Assembly (NCBI GenBank): GCA_965230795.1
Contig: OZ246020.1
Coordinates: forward strand, 806,001 to 870,000
Source of the DNA: PZPK01 sp965230795
GTDB lineage: Bacteria; Pseudomonadota; Gammaproteobacteria; Pseudomonadales; Oleiphilaceae
Reading direction: 5' to 3'
DNA: 64,000 bases
Position 1 is the stretch's first letter; every line of letters begins with the position of its first letter. The notes beneath the pieces were generated by a model. The model saw nothing but the letters and a program-made list of their open reading frames with translations. It did not search any database and was not told the origin of the DNA. The position numbers were made by a program, and so were the translations under genes. Below, in pieces: positions 31,240-40,794 of this stretch.

Positions 31240-31724
31240 TGGATTTTGATCTCAAGCTATATGGCGTCGATGACATGGAGAAGAACCTTAATGTATTGGG
31301 GGCTGACCTCGCCATGAAGACATTCCGAGGGGCATTGCGAGATGCCGCTAAACCGCTTGAGGATTATATGAAAGACCATGTGCCGGTCTCTAAGTTCGAG
31401 CGCATTGTTAAAACGAAAGGTGGATCAACGGTCACAATCACCCCCGGGTTTCTCAAATCTCGCATAAAGCGTCGCGCATCGAGCAATCGTAAGGGCCGGA
31501 TCACGAAGAAATTTGGAAAGGATGATATCGCGATAATCAGTACCGGCGTATTCCGTGTTCCCTATGTCGTCCAGGTTGAATATGGCACCAAACACAACCC
31601 TGCCGCAGCATTTATCCGAGGTGCCAAGAATGTGGCGCCAGAAGCAATAAATATCTTTGTTTTAAGGCTGAAGCGCAGGATCCAGCTGGCTGAACGTAAG
31701 CTTGCAAGGGCTAAGAAAGTATGA
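31236..31724 (+). CDS. HK97 gp10-like neck protein
   Basis: 162 residues. FDLKLYGVDDMEKNLNVLG at the start, the AAKPLEDYMKDHVPVS helix and the VPYVVQVEYGTKHNPAAAFIRGA block are diagnostic of gp10-type tail-completion proteins. Overlaps the next gene by four bases. Confidence 0.88.
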   Translation: MMDFDLKLYGVDDMEKNLNVLGADLAMKTFRGALRDAAKPLEDYMKDHVPVSKFERIVKTKGGSTVTITPGFLKSRIKRRASSNRKGRITKKFGKDDIAIISTGVFRVPYVVQVEYGTKHNPAAAFIRGAKNVAPEAINIFVLRLKRRIQLAERKLARAKKV

Positions 31725-32104
31725 CGATCGAAGATGTACTTTTTCAGCTGCTGTCCAATTTGCCTGAATTGGCGAGTGATATCGGCGACCGTGTTTATTT
31801 TGAATTCAATCCGAACTCAGAAGAAAAAAACTACATCGTCTATCAGAAGATTTCCCATCTCAGGCCCCTGGATATCGACAGTCTGCATTCTGTAGAAACG
31901 GCCAGCTTTCAGGTTGATATTTATTCTGATGGAGAGACAAAAGCCAAAACAATTCGGGACTCCATGATCGAGGCAATCCATGGCCTTTCCAATAGTGATT
32001 ATGGAGAGGATATACAACTGATATATGTCGAAACCGATTCATCCGGGTATGAGTCCGATGCCGACCTGTATCGAATAACGACCGCCATGAGCATCTATTT
32101 TTAA
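31721..32104 (+). CDS. DUF3168 tail-completion protein
   Basis: 127 residues. The NYIVYQKISHLRPLDIDSLHSVETASFQVDIYSD block is the DUF3168 (gp17-like) signature. Tail terminator that caps the tube. Confidence 0.85.
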   Translation: MTIEDVLFQLLSNLPELASDIGDRVYFEFNPNSEEKNYIVYQKISHLRPLDIDSLHSVETASFQVDIYSDGETKAKTIRDSMIEAIHGLSNSDYGEDIQLIYVETDSSGYESDADLYRITTAMSIYF

Positions 32105-32116
32105 GAGGATATTGCT

Positions 32117-32569
32117 ATGCCAAAACCAACCGCAGTCGCAACAAAAGCCGTTCTGGCGCAAGGCGCCGTGCTCGAGGTCAGTCTCGATGACGGGACGACT
32201 TACAGCCCACTCAAAGGTCTGGAAAAGATCCCACGTATTGGTACAGAGGGCGCATTCGTCGAACTCACCGATATTGACGAAATCGTCAAGCGTTTCGGCA
32301 AGGGTACCCGCACCCCTCCGGAGTGGGAATTGCCATGCAAGCGAATCGGTAGTGACGCTGTGCAGGATTCTCTGATTGCAGCAGCGCAGGATGATGATGA
32401 CGATTCTGCGGTGAAGATCCGCACAACTTACCGTACCGGTGACATTCTTGAGGCAGACGTCATTCTGAATGGCTTCTACATGGAGCCGGCCGAACAGGGA
32501 GAGAATATCCAAATGTTTGCATTGAAGGGACAGCAAACTGGCGGCGTTACCACTTCCAAAGTTGTATAG
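32117..32569 (+). CDS. Phage tail tube protein
   Basis: 150 residues. Starts MPKPTAVATKAV; beta-rich with IPRIGTEGAFVELTDIDE and PPEWELPCKRIGSD. Matches short siphophage tube subunits in size, place and pattern. It polymerises round the tape measure. Confidence 0.8.
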   Translation: MPKPTAVATKAVLAQGAVLEVSLDDGTTYSPLKGLEKIPRIGTEGAFVELTDIDEIVKRFGKGTRTPPEWELPCKRIGSDAVQDSLIAAAQDDDDDSAVKIRTTYRTGDILEADVILNGFYMEPAEQGENIQMFALKGQQTGGVTTSKVV

Positions 32570-32576
32570 GTGAACA

Positions 32577-32924
32577 ATGAAAATCACGTTTGATCAACTG
32601 ATATCAAAGCCAGCGTTGAGAACCTTTGATAAGGAAATCGAAGGAATTGGCCTGGTCACTATTACCGAGCTCTCAGCTAAGGAGGCTATCGATCGCTTTA
32701 CCGAAGCGTTGGATCTTCAGAGCGGAAACGCAGAAGAGTCTGAGCATCAAGCGCATTTGAATAAGTGGGCGTGCCGCATGCTGAAAGGCTCTGAGGCTTC
32801 CAGTGAGGAGATTGATTCTCTGGCCGGGAACTGGTCAACAGACGTGATCGGTCTTATCTATCGTGCCGGCATCAACTACGCAGGAAGCGGCGAGGATGTC
32901 AGGGAGCAAATGGAAAAAAACTAA
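32577..32924 (+). CDS. Tail assembly chaperone (gpG-like)
   Basis: 115 residues, MKITFDQLISKPALRTF with an ITELSAKEAIDRF helix. The gene ends GAA AAA AAC TAA, giving the heptamer A AAA AAC at 32,915-32,921 directly before the stop. It holds the tape measure during tail assembly. Confidence 0.82.
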   Translation: MKITFDQLISKPALRTFDKEIEGIGLVTITELSAKEAIDRFTEALDLQSGNAEESEHQAHLNKWACRMLKGSEASSEEIDSLAGNWSTDVIGLIYRAGINYAGSGEDVREQMEKN

Positions 32925-33160
32925 CGGAGCAGCCTGAATTATCTGTCATGTGCGATATGGCTGATGATGCGGGCTGCTCTATCTATGAACTCGCCGGACG
33001 GATGAGCGCATTCGAGCTCAACCTCAGAATCACCAATCGCCTGGTTAAAACAGGCATCACTTTCGACCGTGAAAAGATTGCCGATATCGAACGCCAGAAA
33101 AGGGAGGCCGAGGTAGAGGCATTCCTGCAGCGTGCTCGTAATTATTGGAATGGAAAATAG
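32577..33160 (+). CDS. Frameshifted tail assembly chaperone (gpGT-like fusion)
   Basis: A -1 slip on A AAA AAC moves ribosomes past the TAA into the second ORF. The -1 frame is open from CTA at 32,921 through the ATG at 32,948 to 33,160, giving a product of about 194 residues. The second part contains MADDAGCSIYELAGRM and ends EAFLQRARNYWNGK. Frames work out as frame 0 to frame 2, which is -1. Lambda-like phages make this fusion at a few percent. An independent start at 32,948 lacks a ribosome site. Confidence 0.78.
32915..32921 (+). promoter_or_regulatory. Programmed -1 frameshift heptamer
   Basis: A AAA AAC in the zero frame immediately before TAA. This is among the most efficient slippery heptamers in bacteria, and the adjacent stop codon would increase pausing. 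Confidence 0.8.
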
Positions 33161-35092
33161 ATGGCAACCGTAGCGACCCTTACCTTCGATATCGTCGGCC
33201 AAAGTGCCAAGCTGCGTTCTGAGCTGGCCAAGGCAAACCGGGACACCAAGCAGTGGGCAGACAAAACCCGCAAGATGGTGAATACGTCGGTTAAAGCGTT
33301 CGGCGTCATGACGGTCGCCGGCGCTGCAGGACTGGCGACCATCTATACCAAGTCGGCTTCGGCTGCGGATCGGCTCGGCAAGTTTTCTGACCAGGTCGGA
33401 GAGATGCCTGGCAGGATTCAAGGATTACGTCGGGCTGCTGATCTGACCGGCGAAAGCACCGAGGCTCTTGATAGTGCCCTTGAAAAAATGGTCAAACGGC
33501 TTGGTGATGCCACCCGGGGCACCGGTGAGGCGGCTAAGTGGGTGAAGGAATTCGGGCTGAACACGGATGAGTTTTTCAGCATGTCACCCGCAGAGCAGTT
33601 TGGCGTGATCGGTGACAAGATCAATACACTCTCGACCCAGCAAGAGAAGGCCGCGGCGAGCTCTGCATTCTTCTCTCGATCTGGGCTGGGTCTTGTCAAT
33701 ACAGTTTCACTAGGGTCGGTTGAGCTCAACAAAATTACGCAGGAGGTGAGGGATTATGGTCTGGAGCTCACCAGAATTGATATCGCAAAGATTGAGGCAG
33801 CGAATGACTCCTGGTTGCGATCGTCAGAAATAACGGACGGATTTGGAAACCAGTTGGCCGTCGAACTCGCGCCGATCGTGGAGGCTCTTTCAAATGAGTT
33901 TCTGAACTCCGCGAAAGAGGCTGGCGGGCTGGGATCCGTTGCAAGTGATGTCGTGAACTATCTGACCAAGGCTGTCGGATTTGCTGCGGATACTGTCCGT
34001 GGTCTGCAGGTTGCGTGGGGAGGGGTGAAGCTGGTTGTCGCCGGGACCGTTAGCACAATCGTTGGCGGTATGGCCGAAGCTGATAGAGCGGTTTCCGCAT
34101 TTCTCGATGCTTTGCCTGGTGTTGAGGCTAAACCGAGTCAGTTCCTGCAGAACGTTTCGAATGCGCTGAAGTCGACTTATGACGATATCAGTGATGAGCT
34201 GGATGAGGCGCTTTTGTCACCTATGCCTTCGGAGAAGATAGAGGAATGGGTCGCTGATATACAAAGCAAAGCCGAGCGTGCGGCCATAAAAGTGGACAAG
34301 GATCGAAAGAAGAATATCGGGGCCCCTATAGCAAAAGGAATTGTCTCTCCGGAAGGTAAAGAAATTCAGAAGTTGAAGACAATGAAATCCCTCATGGAAG
34401 AGTATGGGGTAGTGGCTTCAAACACTGCTGCTTATGTTGAGAGCAGTTTTGTCACGGCATTTGATTCGATGACGACCGGCTTTTCCAATGTTGCAGCAAA
34501 TGCAATTGTTGAAGGCAACAGCACGAGCGAAGCGTGGCGAGGTGTTGGGAAGGCGATGGCTGTCGATGTCGTATCTGGATTGATCAAGATCGGCGCCCAA
34601 ATGCTTATAAATAAGGCAATTGGTAAAGCGTCTCAGGTAGAAGAGGTTGCAGCCGCTCAGGCAGTGGGGCCGATTATTGCGTCGGCTTATGCTCCTGCTG
34701 CAGCAATGGCTTCTCTTGCTTCATTTGGTAGCAATGCTGTATCGGCCTCGGCGGGTATCGCGAGCACGGTCGGCCTTGCTGAAGCTCTTGCCATCACTGG
34801 TATGGCGCACGAAGGGGCGGACAGCATTCCTCGAGAAGGAACTTGGTTGCTTGATAAAGGCGAGCGAATTATTCCCTCTGATCAAAACGCTCAAATTGTC
34901 GAGGCGGTGAAAGCTGGCACTGGCCGATCTGTTGAGGTGACCAACGTCATCAATATTTCTGCTGGTGTCGCCGGCACTGTCCGGGCTGAAATTGAGCAGA
35001 TGCTGCCAGGCATTGAACGCATGACTCGGCGATCTGTTGAACAAGCAATTCGAAGTGGCGGATCCATGGCGCGAGCGGTAGGTAAACGATAA
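33161..35092 (+). CDS. Tail tape measure protein
   Basis: 643 residues. It begins VATLTFDIVGQSAKLRSELAK, the usual tape-measure start, with helices and a hydrophobic segment at about 270-305 (AWGGVKLVVAGTVSTIVGGMA) and a second at about 505-550. The C-terminus carries GADSIPREGTWLLDKGERIIP, common in these proteins. At this size the tail should be short for a siphophage. Confidence 0.9.
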   Translation: MATVATLTFDIVGQSAKLRSELAKANRDTKQWADKTRKMVNTSVKAFGVMTVAGAAGLATIYTKSASAADRLGKFSDQVGEMPGRIQGLRRAADLTGESTEALDSALEKMVKRLGDATRGTGEAAKWVKEFGLNTDEFFSMSPAEQFGVIGDKINTLSTQQEKAAASSAFFSRSGLGLVNTVSLGSVELNKITQEVRDYGLELTRIDIAKIEAANDSWLRSSEITDGFGNQLAVELAPIVEALSNEFLNSAKEAGGLGSVASDVVNYLTKAVGFAADTVRGLQVAWGGVKLVVAGTVSTIVGGMAEADRAVSAFLDALPGVEAKPSQFLQNVSNALKSTYDDISDELDEALLSPMPSEKIEEWVADIQSKAERAAIKVDKDRKKNIGAPIAKGIVSPEGKEIQKLKTMKSLMEEYGVVASNTAAYVESSFVTAFDSMTTGFSNVAANAIVEGNSTSEAWRGVGKAMAVDVVSGLIKIGAQMLINKAIGKASQVEEVAAAQAVGPIIASAYAPAAAMASLASFGSNAVSASAGIASTVGLAEALAITGMAHEGADSIPREGTWLLDKGERIIPSDQNAQIVEAVKAGTGRSVEVTNVINISAGVAGTVRAEIEQMLPGIERMTRRSVEQAIRSGGSMARAVGKR

Positions 35093-35685
35093 TGGCGATC
35101 ACATTTCCAGATATATTTCCAGAGTCAGAAAGCTGGGGGCTTGAGTCAAATACGGGCCTGCTTGAGTCAGAGCTTGATAAGTCTGTCCAGACCAACACCC
35201 TGAGCGGTGGTCGCTGGGTCGCCAGCCAAACTTTTGTGAATGTTCCCAAGGCCAAGGCTTTTCAGTTGAAAGCGTTTCTGGCTTCCCTTCGCGGAAGGTC
35301 AGGACAGGCGCTGCTTGTACCCTACGAAGCCCGGTCTCCAATGGGAACCGTCTCCGGGACGCCGCTTGTTGCTGGTGCCTCGCAAACGGGCACGTCACTG
35401 GATACGGATGGCTGGTCTGCAAGCCAAACAGTTCTTAGAACCGGTGACTATTTCGAGGTGAACGGTGAATTAAAAATGGCCACTGCAGATGTAACGAGCG
35501 ATGGGTCCGGTGCAGCGACGATAAATTTCGAGCCAGAGCTCCGCGACCCTCCAGCGAACAATGCTGCCATTACTGTGAACAATCCAACGTGCGTCATGCG
35601 CTTGGATTCTGATGACTCCGAATGGCAATCGTCGGTCAAAGGGAAATACTACGGGTTCTCGATGCGTTGGGTGGAGGCATACTGA
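35092..35685 (+). CDS. Minor tail protein (distal-tail type)
   Basis: 197 residues. MAITFPDIFPES opening and the VNVPKAKAFQLKAFLASLRGRSGQALLVPYEAR segment correspond to siphophage minor tail proteins that follow the tape measure. Ends WYGFSMRW-like (GFSMRWVEAY). Overlaps the tape measure by one base and the next gene by one base. Confidence 0.75.
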   Translation: MAITFPDIFPESESWGLESNTGLLESELDKSVQTNTLSGGRWVASQTFVNVPKAKAFQLKAFLASLRGRSGQALLVPYEARSPMGTVSGTPLVAGASQTGTSLDTDGWSASQTVLRTGDYFEVNGELKMATADVTSDGSGAATINFEPELRDPPANNAAITVNNPTCVMRLDSDDSEWQSSVKGKYYGFSMRWVEAY

Positions 35686-36257
35686 TGCCAAGAAATCTGC
35701 ATGCAGATGTAATCAGTCTGCTGGACCAGGACAATCTCGATTTTATCGTTATGTGCGAGGTGAATTTTGATGCAGAAACCATTCGCCTGTGCTCCCGACT
35801 CAAATCGATTAGTTATTCTGGCGGCACGTACCAGGGAGTCGGAACGATTGGTGCGATTGGAAATATAACCGAAAACAAAAACCTCGACCCGAGCAGCTGC
35901 AAAATCACGCTGGCTGGCACAAACGATGGTGTCCTTTCTTCCTTTTCGAACAATGACCACCTGAACCGGGATATCAAAATCATGGTGGCTCTCCTGGATT
36001 CGTCGCGTCAAATCATCGGTGAACCGATTGATCATTTTGTCGGGACCATGGATACGGTAAATGTTAACTACGGTCGTCAATCGACAGTAGAGATCATGGC
36101 GAAAGACAGGCTGGCTGATTGGGATCGACGTCAGTCTGAGCGCTGGACTCACGAGGAACAACAGCTGAAGTATCCGGGAGATCTTGGTTTTGAATACATC
36201 ACCGAGATCCGTAATAAACAGATTACTTGGCCAAAAGCGAGTTGGTTCAATCGATGA
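35685..36257 (+). CDS. DUF2163-like minor tail protein
   Basis: 190 residues. I begin at the ATG overlapping the previous stop as TGATG; the longer ORF upstream is the shadow of that gene. FIVMCEVNFDAETIRLCSRL, SGGTYQGVGTIGAIGNI and DHFVGTMDTVNVNYGRQSTVEI are typical of the hub-adjacent DUF2163-like protein, lambda gpL in position. Confidence 0.75.
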   Translation: MPRNLHADVISLLDQDNLDFIVMCEVNFDAETIRLCSRLKSISYSGGTYQGVGTIGAIGNITENKNLDPSSCKITLAGTNDGVLSSFSNNDHLNRDIKIMVALLDSSRQIIGEPIDHFVGTMDTVNVNYGRQSTVEIMAKDRLADWDRRQSERWTHEEQQLKYPGDLGFEYITEIRNKQITWPKASWFNR

Positions 36258-39100
36258 GCATATTTGACGACATTATAGATACCGGCTCTGACATTGTCCT
36301 TGATGGTGTCGACGCTGTACTTTCGATTGGTGACGGTGGCAACAATAATGGGCGTGATCGCAAGCGCTCAGTCACAGAGGCATTTGAGCCTCGGCGAGTT
36401 ATTTATGGAGAAGCTGTAGTTAAAGGTACTCCGGTATTTATCGGGACTACCGGGCTTCACAATCAGCACCTCCATCTGATGTACGTTATAGCGGCTCAGG
36501 AAAGTGAGGAGATATACGAGGTCTACTTCAACGATGAGCTGGCGGGACGGTCTACTGGCCGATACGTTACCGACCCGGTCAATCATCCTGGATACGACGG
36601 TCGTGCCAGAAATGAGTTTGATCATGGATCTAGAAAGTTTGCCTCCGGCATCTTGAACTTGAGAGGCCACCTAAGCGGTGGCGTACAACCAATGCAGCTA
36701 GACGACAATTGGACGTCTGGCGGAAACCATGAGCTTTTTGGGCATACGTGTTCTCTGGTCACTCTCAAGTATAGAGAAAGTCTATATCCGGGAGGGATCC
36801 CGAATATCACGTTCCGAGTTCGCGGCAAACGGCTTTATGACCCGAGAACCGACACATCCTACTATTCGCGAAATTCCGCCCTCGCAGTCCTTGATTGGCT
36901 TAAAGAGTATATGGAAATACCTGATAGTGAGATTGATACGGCGTCGTTTATTGCAGGGGCGAACATTAGCGACGAGGATGTCTTGATCGAAGGTGGCGGG
37001 ACAGAGAAGCGTTACACAGTCGGCGGCTATTTAGAGTTGGACAAAACACCGCTTGAGAACCTAGAGAAATTGTTAGCCAGTGCGAATGCCTGGCTGTCTT
37101 TTGTCCAGGGTAAATGGCGCTTATCCATGCCAGTATACTCTGCTCCCATAGTGGATCTTACATCCTCTGATCTTGCTGGTGGGGTTTCATTTCAGCCTAG
37201 CCAGGGAAAGCAGGGGCGACTCAACACCGTGCGCAGTTCATATATCAGCCCGGATCATAACTGGGAGCGGGTTGATGCCCCGATACTACGCGTTCCAAGT
37301 TACATCACCCAAGACAAAGAGCGCCTCGAGGGAGCCTTTGATTATGAGCTGGTCACTTCCGGTTTTCAGGTTCAGCGTCTGAATAAAATAAAAATGGAGC
37401 AAAGCCGGTATGGGCTAGTCGTATCTGCCCGATTCAAATGGAAAGCCCTGCAGGCAACCGTTGGCGATCATGTCACCCTGACAATGCAAGAGTTTGGCTG
37501 GAGTGCCAGAGTATTTCGAGTTTATCAATGTGAGATCGATTGGAGTGCTGGTGTCCGGATGACGCTGAAAGAAGATGCCAGCGCGATTTATGACTGGGCC
37601 ATAGGGGATGTATTGGCGATCAGCGCTCCACCAGCTTTATCTCTGCCGGATCCGCAGCCGGTGATACCAACAGACCTGACGATAGAAGAGGAGCTCTACA
37701 GTACAAATAACGGTGTATCTGTAAAAACTCGCGTCGTTATATCCTGGACGGAGCAAGATCTTGGGCCTCAAGAATACGAGCTTCAAATTAAAAAGAGCGC
37801 TGACTCAGAATGGTCTGTAATTGATGGAAACTATGCAGGTAGTGAGTTCAGATATGATGATTTTGAACCCGGAATTTATGACTTTCGAGTGAGGGCTGTC
37901 AATGATATTGGCAGGGTCTCGGAATGGCTGCTTCTAGAGGATGTCGATGTGCTTGGGAAATCCGCACCGCCTCCCGATGTATCCACTCTCACGTTCAACA
38001 GTGGTGTGCTCGAATGGGTTTATGAAAATGAGCCTTTGGATCTGGCTGGATTTGAAGTGCGCTATGCAGACAGTATCAGCGCGACTTGGGAGGATGCATC
38101 ACCGTTACATGCGGGACTCGTTGGACATAGTAAATACTATCTGGGTTTTACGCCTGATTCGGAGGCAATGTTTTTTGTAAAAGCCCGGGACGACAGCCGC
38201 AATTACAGCGTAAATGCAGCAACGGCGACGGTTTCTGCAACACCAGGTGGAACGTCGCAGCTTGTCGATATTGTCAGCGATACGATCACTAGATCAGGGA
38301 TTTTTACAACGAAATTCCATGGCGCGCTTACAATAAACAACTATGTCACCTTCCTTGGTGATGATTCCAATGACGACAAGTCACCGCCTCAAGGGACGCT
38401 ATCAGCGACAAGTATCTTTGGTGCCACCCTGGCTCAGTGTTATGCGATTGGGGATGGCGGGACACAGCTTTACTTGGGATTCACCAACATGTTGGACCCA
38501 AACCTTATTGAGGGAGTTGACTATCGTTGGAATACATCTGATCCGTGGCAGAGCATTACACAAAATGCCAATGGCCAGCAGGACGTTTTGGGCGACCGAT
38601 GGCGATTGACCTACGACGTAGGATCGCTTTTTGGTTCGCAGTTATCACCTGGTGGGAATGGAGGGATCTACCTCCGCCTTTCCCAGTCAGATCCGGATTC
38701 TGTCAGTGTGACACTTGCAGAATGGACATCTGGCGGGAATGACCGAGTTGGCGCTACAAGCGCCTCACATTCCGACGGTGCCAACGGCACACTTTCTAAC
38801 ACATCGGTTGGGGGTGCGATCCTCGCTGGTATCTATACGAACCAGGCGGGCTCGCTCAGTATTGCATTTGAAGGCGATACAACATCCAACCATCCGTTCG
38901 AAAAGCTATTCATCACAGGGACGAGCGCCGCCGATAGTGGCAACCGCACGGTTAAGCGATCTCAAATGGCCGGTATACCTTTGTATTTCTCTGGCGACGA
39001 CTTAACCATCTACATATTTACCCAAAACGACCTTGGCTTTGATCCCGAGTTCACAGGCACAACTGGCGATATCGAAACCGTTAATTTCTATTCTTATTGA
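36254..39100 (+). CDS. Tail tip attachment protein (gpJ-like)
   Basis: 948 residues from MSIFDDIIDTGSD, ATGA overlap with the previous stop. RVIYGEAVVKGTPVF, GRARNEFDHG, YTVGGYLELDKTPLENLEKLLASANAWL are the gpJ/tip block; two fibronectin-III-like domains follow at about 470-655 (ISWTEQDLGPQEYELQIKKS). The C-terminal 300 residues are beta-rich and likely bind the host receptor. Largest virion protein here and the main determinant of host range. Confidence 0.9.
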   Translation: MSIFDDIIDTGSDIVLDGVDAVLSIGDGGNNNGRDRKRSVTEAFEPRRVIYGEAVVKGTPVFIGTTGLHNQHLHLMYVIAAQESEEIYEVYFNDELAGRSTGRYVTDPVNHPGYDGRARNEFDHGSRKFASGILNLRGHLSGGVQPMQLDDNWTSGGNHELFGHTCSLVTLKYRESLYPGGIPNITFRVRGKRLYDPRTDTSYYSRNSALAVLDWLKEYMEIPDSEIDTASFIAGANISDEDVLIEGGGTEKRYTVGGYLELDKTPLENLEKLLASANAWLSFVQGKWRLSMPVYSAPIVDLTSSDLAGGVSFQPSQGKQGRLNTVRSSYISPDHNWERVDAPILRVPSYITQDKERLEGAFDYELVTSGFQVQRLNKIKMEQSRYGLVVSARFKWKALQATVGDHVTLTMQEFGWSARVFRVYQCEIDWSAGVRMTLKEDASAIYDWAIGDVLAISAPPALSLPDPQPVIPTDLTIEEELYSTNNGVSVKTRVVISWTEQDLGPQEYELQIKKSADSEWSVIDGNYAGSEFRYDDFEPGIYDFRVRAVNDIGRVSEWLLLEDVDVLGKSAPPPDVSTLTFNSGVLEWVYENEPLDLAGFEVRYADSISATWEDASPLHAGLVGHSKYYLGFTPDSEAMFFVKARDDSRNYSVNAATATVSATPGGTSQLVDIVSDTITRSGIFTTKFHGALTINNYVTFLGDDSNDDKSPPQGTLSATSIFGATLAQCYAIGDGGTQLYLGFTNMLDPNLIEGVDYRWNTSDPWQSITQNANGQQDVLGDRWRLTYDVGSLFGSQLSPGGNGGIYLRLSQSDPDSVSVTLAEWTSGGNDRVGATSASHSDGANGTLSNTSVGGAILAGIYTNQAGSLSIAFEGDTTSNHPFEKLFITGTSAADSGNRTVKRSQMAGIPLYFSGDDLTIYIFTQNDLGFDPEFTGTTGDIETVNFYSY

Positions 39101-39110
39101 GGTAATGGGC

Positions 39111-39500
39111 ATGTACAAAAACAACCTGTGGCGAGCATTGCTCGCCGTTTTTTCGTCTGAGTCTTTAGTTATGATTTTGCTTAACCTAGACCGGCTGGGT
39201 AACGCACTGGCGGGCGGGCACTATCAGGCAACAGTGAGCGCTCGTGTAGGTTATTTTGCTATGACAAAAGCCAACCCATATTGGCTAGTCTTGGAAAAGG
39301 TCATCAATGAAACATTCCGGCCGCTGGATGGGCCGGATCATTGTTGGAAGGCGTACCAATGGGAAGCCGGCTTCAAGGTACGAAAATATCGACGCAGCAG
39401 TGATATTGCTCTGACGATCCTGTCGGTATTTGTTCTGTCCGGTTGCTTGGTACTGATGCCGTTGGTTTGGCTTTATGTTGTTATTCGAAACGCCTATTGA
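39111..39500 (+). CDS. Small membrane protein after tail tip
   Basis: 129 residues. I prefer the ATG at 39,111, seven bases after GAGGT, over the one at 39,105. There is a modest hydrophobic segment near residue 15 and a strong C-terminal helix (DIALTILSVFVLSGCLVLMPLVWLYVVI). Last gene of the late operon. It could be a moron, for instance an exclusion or receptor-blocking protein. No family recognised. Confidence 0.55.
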   Translation: MYKNNLWRALLAVFSSESLVMILLNLDRLGNALAGGHYQATVSARVGYFAMTKANPYWLVLEKVINETFRPLDGPDHCWKAYQWEAGFKVRKYRRSSDIALTILSVFVLSGCLVLMPLVWLYVVIRNAY

Positions 39501-39533
39501 CATAGGGCGCAAGGCAGAGGTGATAGAATAAAC

Positions 39534-39593
39534 GCTCCCCCAATAACGCATTGTCGACAAAATGGTTTTGCCTTTTGGCTATTTTGGGGGGAG
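39534..39593. terminator. Long inverted repeat at end of the late operon
   Basis: GCTCCCCCAATA at 39,534-39,545 pairs with TTTTGGGGGGAGC ending at 39,594, with one bulge and a long spacer. It stands between convergent transcription units and may end both. It also marks the boundary of virion genes and cargo. Confidence 0.4.
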
Positions 39594-39611
39594 CTAAATA
39601 ACGATAGAAAA

Positions 39612-39812
39612 CTAAGACTTTGAAACCACCTGAACATTTGTGTAGTGGCAATGGATTTTCAAGTTCTGCTCGCCGTGTCTGATCATCAACATGACATAGT
39701 CCCCAGAAAGGCCTACGACTTTCGTTTCAACAATGCTGGACCCAAAAATCGTATAAAACTTCTTGTTCTTTTCGAATGCTTGTTTGATTACTTCGTAAAA
39801 ATTTGAATCCAT
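39612..39812 (-). CDS. 66-residue cargo protein, small-barrel-like
   Basis: Begins MDSNFYEVIKQAFEKNKKFY, then strands (SSIVETKVVGLSGDYVMLMIRHGEQNLKIHCHY). An N-terminal helix followed by about five strands is reminiscent of Sm/LSm proteins, but no Hfq motif is seen. Three bases separate it from the lipoprotein gene stop, so it is probably the last gene of the same operon. Function unknown. Confidence 0.5.
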   Translation of the reverse strand: MDSNFYEVIKQAFEKNKKFYTIFGSSIVETKVVGLSGDYVMLMIRHGEQNLKIHCHYTNVQVVSKS

Positions 39813-39815
39813 GAC

Positions 39816-40754
39816 TTACTCTCCCGATAAGCGACTGAGCTTCTTGTTGTATTCGTCTTTGCATTTCTTCTGCTTGTTCTGGTCAGTTCCTGCGTCACTC
39901 ATACATTTGTCGTATTCTTTCAGGTACTGTTTCAGAATTATTTGATCTGATGACCCACCAAACAAAGCAAGTATTTTGGGGTCCAACTTATCCGCTGCAG
40001 CGATGACAGCCTCAAGCTGCTCCTTTTCTGCTTTTGCTTTTTGCGCATCTGCTTTCGATTTGGCTGCATCAGCCTGCGCCTTGGCAGCGTCTGCTTTGGT
40101 CTTTTGAGTCGCAATCATGTCTTCAAGAGCTTTGAAAATAATTGCGTGTTGCTTGGCTACCACACTTTCGTTGGAATCTAACTTCCCATTTGCGGCTGCC
40201 TCACAAGTTCGAAATAGCATTTCTCGCGCTAGAAGAACAAACTGCGTCCTACCCTCGAGGGCGATAATTTCAGTTACCGCATTCAGTCCTGCATTCACAC
40301 TTTGTTCTGCTTGGGAGGTGGTGCCAAAGGTGTTTCCAAACGAGTTTTCATAAGATCTACTGTTTTCCGCGGATCTGTCACTGCTGCCACTTCGAGACAA
40401 GCCTTCAGTTTCTGACGAACTGTTTGAACCATACTGGTTATTTGTGCTTCCGCTTCTTGAGTTTGAGGCCTCCAAGCTTTTATTTAGTGCCGTCGACAGG
40501 TTGTTTACTGCACTTACCGTAGCGTTCAAAGAACTCTGTGCAGCCACATCTGTAAATGGCTCAGCACAAACTATTTTTCCATCATCAGTAGCGTAAATGT
40601 ATGAACCTCTAACCTGGGCGGGAAAAGTGGCAATTTCAAGCCCATGAGAACTAAACGTAGATGTGCTCTTGATATGTACAGTTTTTTGATCTGTCAGATC
40701 TATCGTGCTACAACCACTCAAGATAGCTGACAATAAAAGTATTCTTTTTTTCAT
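39816..40754 (-). CDS. Predicted lipoprotein with coiled coil
   Basis: 312 residues from the ATG with GGAG eight bases before. MKKRILLLSAILSGC is a lipobox ending at Cys15. Then a beta region (HIKSTSTFSSHGLEIATF), a Ser/Asn-rich spacer, a helical region (VNAGLNAVTEIIALEGRTQF) and an Ala/Lys heptad coiled coil at about 210-250 (KADAAKAQADAAKSKADAQ). Likely membrane-anchored in the periplasm. It follows the MBL-fold gene by 40 bases. No family recognised. Confidence 0.65.
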   Translation of the reverse strand: MKKRILLLSAILSGCSTIDLTDQKTVHIKSTSTFSSHGLEIATFPAQVRGSYIYATDDGKIVCAEPFTDVAAQSSLNATVSAVNNLSTALNKSLEASNSRSGSTNNQYGSNSSSETEGLSRSGSSDRSAENSRSYENSFGNTFGTTSQAEQSVNAGLNAVTEIIALEGRTQFVLLAREMLFRTCEAAANGKLDSNESVVAKQHAIIFKALEDMIATQKTKADAAKAQADAAKSKADAQKAKAEKEQLEAVIAAADKLDPKILALFGGSSDQIILKQYLKEYDKCMSDAGTDQNKQKKCKDEYNKKLSRLSGE

Positions 40755-40794
40755 GGGCAACTCCGTTTGTATTTTTTTTGAATAAATAGTGTTT

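Noticed and set aside
32948..33160. Independent 70-codon tail gene
   Set aside because: No ribosome site before its ATG, and it is in the -1 frame after a perfect slippery heptamer, so it is better read as the second half of a frameshift fusion.
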